Of a stretch of DNA of 37,796 bases, positions 31,703 to 37,796 are shown piece after piece (positions within the stretch are counted from its first letter, which is position 1; the number at the start of each line of letters is the position of its first letter). The notes beneath the pieces are model-generated. The model did no database searches, was not told the DNA's origin, and was given only the letters and a program-made list of their open reading frames with translations. The DNA is from Comamonadaceae bacterium CG_4_9_14_3_um_filter_60_33 (GTDB lineage: Bacteria > Pseudomonadota > Gammaproteobacteria > Burkholderiales > Burkholderiaceae_C), in NCBI GenBank assembly GCA_002789915.1, contig PFUD01000104.1:1-37796 (forward strand), in the 5' to 3' direction. The position numbers were made by a program, and so were the translations under genes.

Positions 31703-32127
31703 TTTTGTTCTTTGACACATCGGCTCTGCTGAAACTTTTTATCAAAGAACAACACAGCGAAGCGATTTGCGAGGCATCCATGGCAGCAACGTTAACGATG
31801 GTCAGCCAACTAACCTGGGTTGAAATGTGTGCCGCGTTGGGGCTAAAGCAACGCACCCGGCAAATTGATGCACCACAAGCCACCCAGGCCTTACAGGAAT
31901 TGCGCGACGAATGGGATCGCTACAGCAAACTTGCCGTTGACCAAGCCCTGATCACCACCGCCGGTGAACTCGCCCTCACCTTTGGTCTGCGCGCCTATGA
32001 CAGTTTGCAACTCGCCAGCGCCCAACGCGCGCACAGCCAGGCTGGTAACACTCTGGCCTTTGCCTGCTTTGACAAACAACTCAATGCCGCAGCCACGGCG
32101 CTTGGCATCAACACCTTGATGGGTTAA
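31699..32127 (+). CDS. PIN domain toxin (VapC-like RNase)
   Basis: The 142-residue protein is a PIN-domain ribonuclease. The metal-binding acidic residues are in place: Asp6 in FFDTSALLKLF, the Glu in QLTWVEMCAAL, the Asp in LRAYDSLQLASA and the Asp in LAFACFDKQLNAAA. Such toxins cleave tRNA or rRNA at specific sites. It starts with GTG at 31699, inside the end of the antitoxin gene. The two appear intact and therefore probably active, unlike the flanking hipA and cls remnants. It converges on the cls remnant with 3 bp between the stops. Confidence 0.9.
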   Translation: MILFFDTSALLKLFIKEQHSEAICEASMAATLTMVSQLTWVEMCAALGLKQRTRQIDAPQATQALQELRDEWDRYSKLAVDQALITTAGELALTFGLRAYDSLQLASAQRAHSQAGNTLAFACFDKQLNAAATALGINTLMG

Positions 32128-32130
32128 CCC

Positions 32131-32632
32131 TCAGAGCACCGGCGCTAGTCGATAGGCGGCGCGTGCAGCCATCCGCTGCCACCAGGCGCGCTGCGCCAGT
32201 TCATCGGTTCCCATCGCCCTGCTGCGGGCGAAATCTGCCTCGATCATGGCGGCGGTCTGCGCGGCAAACGCCGGGTCGAACACCCAGGCCGTGATCTCGA
32301 AATTGAGGCGAAACGAGCGGTTGTCCAGATTCACCGTGCCCACGCTGGCCGCCCATGAGGTGAGCGGGTTGTCGGTGCGCTCGGGGATCAACATACGCAC
32401 ATTCACGCCGCGCAGGGCGGCCAGCTTGAGCGCCGCCTGCACGCCTTCGTCGGGCACAAAGTACGGGCTGGTAGGCAGGATCAGCACCTGCGCGCCGTTG
32501 TTCACCTGCTTGGGCGACCATTCAAGTTCGGGCACATCGCTGCCACTGGCCCAGTGCCAGTCCTCCAGAAAAGCCAGTTGCAGGGCGACGGCGGCCGGCG
32601 CGGCTTGCGTTTGGGGTGGACGGTGGCTTGCG
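32131..32632 (-). pseudogene. cls: Cardiolipin synthase (phospholipase D family) remnant
   Basis: The readable part starts near 32600 in the middle of a Cls protein (QLAFLEDWHWASGSDV), with everything before it, including the first HKD domain, absent. It continues QVLILPTSPYFVPDEGVQAALKLAALRGVNVRMLIPERTDNPLTSWA and then goes straight to ASVGTVNLDNRSFRLNFEI. In intact enzymes about 40 residues lie between these, including the second HxKxxxxD motif, so an in-frame deletion near 32348-32362 has removed the active site. The tail (FARSRAMGTDEL) is normal. The remnant follows the CNNM gene directly and was probably the last gene of that operon. Confidence 0.8.
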
Positions 32633-33673
32633 TCATGACGCCACCTCTGCACCGGCCGCCACCGACCGGGCGATGCGGCGCAGCAGCCGGCCAAGCAGGT
32701 CGGAGCCGGTGATGATGCGGCGCTCGGCATCGGTCCAGACCAAAATCAGGTCCTGATCGACCACATCGTCACCCGGCCGCTCCGGCCGCACGGTGAGGCG
32801 CGTGAGGACACGGCCCAGCGGGAAGCTGGCGTCCCGGACCACCAGAGGATGGTGGCACAGGGCGGCAGGATCGAAGCGCTGCGGCGCAAACAGCGCGGCG
32901 CGCAACAGGGCGGGGGCACTGGCCACCAGGCGCGGCGCGTCGTCTTCGTCCACCAGCACAATCCACTTGAACCCGGAAGCCGCCACCTGGCGCAAAAAGG
33001 GGTCGTCGGTGCTGGGTTTAATCTCGGGAAAGACCGGCAGGCCGTTGTGGAACGGCAGGCGAATCACACTCTGCGGGTCCAGCGGTTCCCCCTCATGGCC
33101 CACCGGCAGGTCGTCGAGGGCGAGAAAGTTGACGGCGCCGGCGGCCTCCACCCGGCTGATCTCGTTGCCCTCGCCGCGGGCGTGATGCTCGAGCATTTGC
33201 CGCAGTTCGCGCTCGCGCAGCCAGGGAACGCCCTCGGGGCCGATCCAGGCGTCCAGCAAGCGGCCCGAAGGCCAGGCCAGCGGCCACAGCAGCAGCCGGT
33301 AAAAGCGCAACAGCGGCGCCAGACGCGCGGCCACAGTCAGGGCGTGGCGCGAAAACCAGGCCTGCGGGACGATCTCGCCGGCGATGGTGATCACCACCGT
33401 CGAGAACAAAAAGGCCGCCGCCCCGGCCAGCACCGAATCGGCCAGCAGGGTGAGCAGCACGTTGATGCCCACGTTGCCCCACAGGATGGTGGCCAGCGTG
33501 CGGTTGGCGTCGTGGCGCAGCGCCAGCACGGTGCGCGCGTCGGCATCACCCGCCTCAGCCGCCGCCTCGAGGTGCAGTCGGCTCAGGCTAAACACTGCGA
33601 GATTGAGACCCGAGAACAGTCCCGACTGCAGCAGGCACAGGGCAATGCCAAGCCAGATCAGCACATCATTCAT
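32633..33673 (-). CDS. CNNM/DUF21 transmembrane protein
   Basis: The 346-residue protein has an N-terminal DUF21 membrane domain (about 1-150): SGLFSGLNLAVFSLSRLHLEA, NVGINVLLTLLADSVLAG and TIAGEIVPQAWFSRHALTVA are typical. A cytosolic region follows with EISRVEAAGAVNFLALDDLPVG, but the CBS pair seen in CorC/CNNM relatives is not clear in the rest (about 190-346), which may be a diverged CBS region. CNNM proteins move or sense Mg2+. It is downstream of the Na/Pi cotransporter gene with 24 bp between, in the same minus-strand operon, and is followed by the cls remnant. Confidence 0.8.
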   Translation of the reverse strand: MNDVLIWLGIALCLLQSGLFSGLNLAVFSLSRLHLEAAAEAGDADARTVLALRHDANRTLATILWGNVGINVLLTLLADSVLAGAAAFLFSTVVITIAGEIVPQAWFSRHALTVAARLAPLLRFYRLLLWPLAWPSGRLLDAWIGPEGVPWLRERELRQMLEHHARGEGNEISRVEAAGAVNFLALDDLPVGHEGEPLDPQSVIRLPFHNGLPVFPEIKPSTDDPFLRQVAASGFKWIVLVDEDDAPRLVASAPALLRAALFAPQRFDPAALCHHPLVVRDASFPLGRVLTRLTVRPERPGDDVVDQDLILVWTDAERRIITGSDLLGRLLRRIARSVAAGAEVAS

Positions 33674-33697
33674 GCGGTCCTTGTCATTGATCGTGGC

Positions 33698-35320
33698 TCA
33701 TTCATCGAACGCAGCGGGCAGCTCGCCAGCTTCCGCAGCGATGCCGCTTTTGGCGTCCGCGAGGTAATGACAAATGCGCCAGACATGCTGGGCGGTCCGC
33801 TCGATCCAGCGGATGGCGTCGAGCGCCGCTATGGCCTGAGGCGGATTATGGCGGCCGTTGGCGGTCTGCTGCAAAATCGTCAGCCTTTCCTCGCGGTGCA
33901 GTTCGGCAATGGCCTGCACATGCTGGCCCATGACCGCCTCCCAGTCCGTCGGTGCGTGGCCCTGAAGCGCCTTGCGGGCCAGATCAAGCACCTTGCGACA
34001 CTGGCTTGCCGCCTGCTCCAGCGCGGGCTGGACCAGCGCCCGCCGGGTTTCTGCGGGCAGACTTAGTCGGGCATGCAGCCGGGCGAGGTGATCGATGGCG
34101 TGCAACTGCGCCACACGCTGGCTCGACAGCGTCCCGTTTTCGTCGAGCGGCGGGATGCGCGCAAAGAATTGTTGCGTCTGCAGCAGGGCAGCCTCGGCCT
34201 CGACGCGGCGCCGCTCCTCAACCGGTGCTGCGGCATTTGTCAGCAGGGGTTGCGTCAGGTCGATGAGTTCGAGTGCAATGTCGGACAGCGTGCGGCGGCT
34301 GGCGTCCAGCGCCACCGGCGGGGCGGCCAGCAGCGTGTCGTCCAGGTGCCGCGTCAGGCGCGGACCGCGCTCGGGCAGCAGGCGCTCGATTTGCCGCGCG
34401 AACTGCTGGGTAAACGGCAAAAAGATCGCCACGCCCAGCGCGATGAACGCGGTATGGAACGCGGCCAGACTCACCGCGCCGGCTTCGAGCCCAGCATAAC
34501 GCTGCGCCAGACCAATAAGCCACAAAAAAACAGGCAGCAAGACCAGCGCAATGAGGCCGGTGGCAAGGTTGAACAGCACGTGCGTGAGCGCCGTGCGTCG
34601 CGCCGCCACGCTGCCGCCGATGGCCGCCAGCGCGCCGGTCACGGTCGTGCCGATCGCCGCGCCAATCACCAGCGCCGCCGCCTGGTCGAAGTTCACCGCC
34701 CCGGTGTGCAGCGCGGTCAGCGTGGTGGCCACGGCAGCACTCGAGGACTGCATCAGCACCGTCATCAGCGCGCCAACGAGCATCGCCGCAAGATGCCCTT
34801 GCCAGCCCACCGACGGCAGCTGCGCCAGATCGAAGACGTCAGCCAGCCCCCTCATCCCGACCTGCAGGGCCTCGATGCCAATGAAAATCAGCGCGAATCC
34901 GGCCAATGCCAGCCCAAGCGAGCGCCAGCGGCCGTGGGCGAGCAGCCGCATCAGCGCGCCAACCCCTACCAGCGGCATCGCGTAATAGCCCAGGCTGACC
35001 TTCAGGCCCAGCACCGAAACCACCCAGCCGGTGCCGGTGGTGCCCAGGCTCGCGCCCAGCACCACGCCGATGGCTTGCGGAAAGGTCAGCAGCCCGGCGC
35101 TGACAAAGCCGATCAGGGTGACGGTGGTGGCGCTGGAGGACTGCACCATCAGCGTGACCAGGGCGCCAGAGACAAAGGCCTTGTTCGGCGTGCCGGTGAA
35201 CCGCACCAGGGCGGTGCGCAAGGCGTCGCCGGCAAAGGCCTTGAGGCCGTCGGTGAGCAGCACCATGCCCATCAGGAACAGGCCAATGCCGCCCAGCAGT
35301 TGGAAGACGATGGCGGTCAT
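33698..35320 (-). CDS. Na/Pi cotransporter family protein with PhoU-like C-terminus
   Basis: The 540-residue protein has two inverted Na/Pi-cotransporter repeats in the membrane part (about 1-310). Each has the QSSS signature: VTLMVQSSSATTVTLIGFVSAGLL and MTVLMQSSSAAVATTLTAL. A helical PhoU-like domain follows (about 330-540). Bacterial members take up or, in some cases, export phosphate, and the PhoU-like part may regulate flux. The ATG at 35320 overlaps the stop of the P-type ATPase gene by 4 bp, so the two are co-translated. The pairing with a cation pump suggests that the pump's ion and phosphate are handled together; this is inference. Confidence 0.9.
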   Translation of the reverse strand: MTAIVFQLLGGIGLFLMGMVLLTDGLKAFAGDALRTALVRFTGTPNKAFVSGALVTLMVQSSSATTVTLIGFVSAGLLTFPQAIGVVLGASLGTTGTGWVVSVLGLKVSLGYYAMPLVGVGALMRLLAHGRWRSLGLALAGFALIFIGIEALQVGMRGLADVFDLAQLPSVGWQGHLAAMLVGALMTVLMQSSSAAVATTLTALHTGAVNFDQAAALVIGAAIGTTVTGALAAIGGSVAARRTALTHVLFNLATGLIALVLLPVFLWLIGLAQRYAGLEAGAVSLAAFHTAFIALGVAIFLPFTQQFARQIERLLPERGPRLTRHLDDTLLAAPPVALDASRRTLSDIALELIDLTQPLLTNAAAPVEERRRVEAEAALLQTQQFFARIPPLDENGTLSSQRVAQLHAIDHLARLHARLSLPAETRRALVQPALEQAASQCRKVLDLARKALQGHAPTDWEAVMGQHVQAIAELHREERLTILQQTANGRHNPPQAIAALDAIRWIERTAQHVWRICHYLADAKSGIAAEAGELPAAFDE

Positions 35321-37796
35321 GTCCGATCTTGCTTCATCGGGTGTGGCGTTGGGCCAGCACGGCGCAGCAGGGCCTTCTCGGCCTCAATCAGCAGGAACAC
35401 CGCCAGGCCGATGGCGAGCGGCACCAGCCAGTGGCGAGCCTCCAAAGGCGCGGTGCCAAACCAGCGGTGCATGAAAGGCGCATAGACAAACAGCAGCTGC
35501 AAGCCAACCAGCGCCGCCACGGCGAGCCAGGCCGCGCGGTTGCTGAACAACAGCCCCAGGCGCAAGCTTGACGCGCCCAAGAAACGGCAGTTGAACAGGT
35601 AAAAGGCCTGACCGAACACCAGGGTGTTGACCGCCATGGTGCGGGCCACGTCCAGCGGCATATCCCGGGCCAACTCCAGTTCAAACATCGCGAGCGTTGC
35701 GCCACCGATCAACAGCGAGACGAAGGTGATGCGCCAAAGAAAAGCGCGATCCAGCAGGGCGGCCTTCGGGTCGCGCGGCGGCCGGCTCATGACACCCGGC
35801 TCGGCCGGCTCGAAGGCAAGTGCCAGCGCCAAAGTCACGGCAACGATCATGTTGACCCACAGAATTTGTACCGGTGTCAGCGGCAGCACCAGACCGAACA
35901 CGACGGCAGCGAGGATGACCAGGCCCTGCGCGCCGTTGGTGGGCAGGATGAACAAAATCGCCTTCTTCAGGTTGTCGTAGATGGTCCGGCCTTCCTCCAC
36001 TGCGCGCTCGATCGAGCTGAAGTTGTCGTCGGCCAGCACAATGTCGGCCGCCTCTTTGGTCGCCTCGGTGCCCTTGATGCCCATCGCCACGCCGACATCG
36101 GCGCGCTTCAATGCCGGCGCATCGTTGACGCCGTCACCGGTCATCGCCACCACCTCGCCGCGCGCCTGCAAGGCCTTGACCAAGCGCAGTTTGTGCTCGG
36201 GGCTGGTGCGGGCAAAGATGTCGTTGTCATGGGCGATCTGCTGCAGCGCCTCGTCACTGGCGGCTTCGATCTCAGCGCCGGTGGTGGCGCGTATGCCCTC
36301 GCCACCCATGCCCATTTCACGGCCAATGGCGCTGGCGGTGCCAGCGTGGTCACCGGTGATCATCTTGACCCGGATGCCGGCTGCGTGGCAGGCCTTGATG
36401 GCCGCGATCGCCTCGGGCCGCGGCGGGTCGATGATGCCAACCAGGCCGACAAACACCATGGCCTCGCCCAGATCATCCAGGGTCAGGTCGGTCTTGCCTT
36501 CTTCCACCTCGCACGCAGCGGCTGCCAGCACGCGCTGACCCTCGTTGCTCAGCGCTTCGATCTCGGCCTCCCAAAATGCAGCATCAAGCGGCTCGCTTGC
36601 GCCGTCGGCACCGCGCTGCTGACCACAACGCGCCAGCAGCCGGTCTGGCGCGCCCTTGAGCAGAATGCGCGCGCCGCCGCCGGACAGGCGCTCCAGCGTG
36701 GCCATGAACTTGTTTTCCGACTCAAAGGGGACCGACGCGACGCGCTGGTAACCAGCGGCATCGAAACCGCTTTTGAGCGCCAGCGTGCACAGCGCGCCTT
36801 CGGTGGGTTCGCCGGTTAGCCGCCACTCGCCGCCCTCCTCCTTGACCTGGCTGTCGTTGGCCACCGCCATGACCTCGATGAGCGCGCGTAAATCGTCATG
36901 CCCGTCCTGCGTTGCCTGCGCGCCGTCCCGGGTAATCTGTCCCTGCGGCGCGTAACCGGTGCCCGCCACGTCGTAGCGACCGGCGCGGGTGACCACATGG
37001 CGCGCGGTCATCTCGTTTTTGGTGAGCGTGCCGGTCTTGTCGGAGCAGATCACCGTCACCGAGCCCAGCGTCTCCACCGCGTTGAGCCGGCGCGTGATGG
37101 CGTTGCGCCCGGCCATGCGCTGCACGCCCAGCGCCAGGGTGATGGTGAGGATGGCCGGCAGGCCCTCAGGAATGGCGGCCACGGCGAAACCGATGGCCGA
37201 CAGGAACAGCTCATCAAGGGTGAAGTCATGCAGCAGCCAGCCTAAGGCGAACATCAGCGCCGCCAGGCCAACAATCACCACTGACAGAACTTTGCCGAAA
37301 TGGTTCATTTGCCGGGTCAGTGGCGTGGCCAGGGTCTGCACCTCGCCGATCATCTTGTTGATGCGGCCGATTTCCGTGGCCGCGCCAGTGGCGCTGACCA
37401 CGCCGAGGCCGCGACCCGCAGCCACCATGGTGCCGGAATAGGCCATGCCGCGGCGGTCGCCAATGCCGGCATCCGTCGCGGCGGCCTCGGTGTTTTTTTC
37501 GCTCGGCACCGACTCGCCGGTGAGCGCTGATTCTTCGACGCGCAGTTCGATGGTCTCAATCAGCCGCAGGTCGGCCGGCACGCGGTCGCCCGACTTCAGG
37601 CGCACGATGTCGCCGGGCACCAGCGCTTGGGCGTCGATTTCGCTCCAGGCGCCGTCGCGGCGCGCGTGGGCATGCGACGAGAGCATCTTTCGAATACCTT
37701 CAAGCGCCTGCTCGGCCTTGCCCTCCTGGATGAAACCGATGATGGCGTTGACCAGCACCACGGCCAGGATCACGCCAGTGTCGATGAAGTGGCCCA
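35317..37796 (-). CDS. Cation-transporting P-type ATPase (P2 type), 5' end outside the window
   Basis: The frame runs off the right edge and gives at least 826 residues, starting within membrane segment 2 ([27 protein letters not shown]). The actuator domain has [11 protein letters not shown], membrane helix 4 has the ion-site motif IPEGLPAIL, and the phosphorylation loop is [13 protein letters not shown]. Further on are the hinge [22 protein letters not shown] and a C-terminal cation ATPase membrane domain ([20 protein letters not shown]). PEGL is characteristic of P2 pumps for Ca2+ or monovalent cations. The helix 5 and 6 text does not let me choose the ion. The true start and first membrane helix are outside the window. 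Confidence 0.9.
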   Translation of the reverse strand, partial: GHFIDTGVILAVVLVNAIIGFIQEGKAEQALEGIRKMLSSHAHARRDGAWSEIDAQALVPGDIVRLKSGDRVPADLRLIETIELRVEESALTGESVPSEKNTEAAATDAGIGDRRGMAYSGTMVAAGRGLGVVSATGAATEIGRINKMIGEVQTLATPLTRQMNHFGKVLSVVIVGLAALMFALGWLLHDFTLDELFLSAIGFAVAAIPEGLPAILTITLALGVQRMAGRNAITRRLNAVETLGSVTVICSDKTGTLTKNEMTARHVVTRAGRYDVAGTGYAPQGQITRDGAQATQDGHDDLRALIEVMAVANDSQVKEEGGEWRLTGEPTEGALCTLALKSGFDAAGYQRVASVPFESENKFMATLERLSGGGARILLKGAPDRLLARCGQQRGADGASEPLDAAFWEAEIEALSNEGQRVLAAAACEVEEGKTDLTLDDLGEAMVFVGLVGIIDPPRPEAIAAIKACHAAGIRVKMITGDHAGTASAIGREMGMGGEGIRATTGAEIEAASDEALQQIAHDNDIFARTSPEHKLRLVKALQARGEVVAMTGDGVNDAPALKRADVGVAMGIKGTEATKEAADIVLADDNFSSIERAVEEGRTIYDNLKKAILFILPTNGAQGLVILAAVVFGLVLPLTPVQILWVNMIVAVTLALALAFEPAEPGVMSRPPRDPKAALLDRAFLWRITFVSLLIGGATLAMFELELARDMPLDVARTMAVNTLVFGQAFYLFNCRFLGASSLRLGLLFSNRAAWLAVAALVGLQLLFVYAPFMHRWFGTAPLEARHWLVPLAIGLAVFLLIEAEKALLRRAGPTPHPMKQDRT

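Noticed and set aside
34073-35485. Long plus-strand frame opposite the Na/Pi cotransporter gene
   Set aside because: Its Gln/Arg/His-rich composition is typical of the antisense of a GC-rich gene; the minus-strand protein has QSSS signatures and a normal length.

Overview
The window is chromosomal DNA of a betaproteobacterium, most likely family Comamonadaceae (Rhodoferax or a relative). This rests on how closely I recognise the protein families and on the high-GC, GTG/TTG-tolerant coding style; no 16S or other rRNA marker is present. It opens inside hslO on the left and closes inside a cation P-type ATPase gene on the right. I see no tRNA, rRNA, intact insertion sequence or CRISPR array.

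Left part (1-9.5 kb): hslO (partial), a gamma-carbonic anhydrase, a DUF455 ferritin-like protein, xerD, an AEC permease, a 447-bp gene-free stretch full of repeats, then queG, tsaE, amiC, a DedA protein and a Dcu C4-dicarboxylate transporter behind a likely FNR box. REP-like repeats lie between hslO and the carbonic anhydrase gene and at the end of queG, and in both places they supply the stop codon of the gene they follow. The gene-free stretch at 3.9-4.36 kb holds the most unusual structure: two long hairpins with unrelated stems but the same 25-nt apex, lying in opposite orientations.

Middle part (9.6-25.8 kb): a complete osmoprotectant-type ABC importer in the order of E. coli osmF-yehY-yehX-yehW; a complete biotin-dependent transcarboxylase of the Propionibacterium type (5S, 12S, a small protein, and the 1.3S biotin carrier); a ccdAB toxin-antitoxin pair with its own palindromic operator; mutL and a MATE exporter; scoAB (3-oxoacid CoA-transferase) divergent from a PAS-LuxR regulator; a small Lys/Ala-rich DUF2934 protein; and a triple-PAS diguanylate cyclase.

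Right part (25.8-37.8 kb): a tightly overlapping minus-strand set (EamA permease, ubiC, a hotdog thioesterase), an SDR oxidoreductase divergent from ETF-quinone oxidoreductase around a 22-bp TetR-style palindrome, a decayed hipA, an intact Phd/PIN toxin-antitoxin pair, a decayed cardiolipin synthase, and a minus-strand ion-transport operon (P-type ATPase, Na/Pi cotransporter, CNNM/DUF21 protein). The transcarboxylase, Dcu carrier and FNR box together suggest handling of C3/C4 acids (pyruvate, oxaloacetate, propionate, succinate or fumarate), perhaps under low oxygen. ScoAB, the SDR and ETF-QO point to ketone-body and acyl-CoA oxidation feeding the quinone pool, whose head group UbiC helps make.
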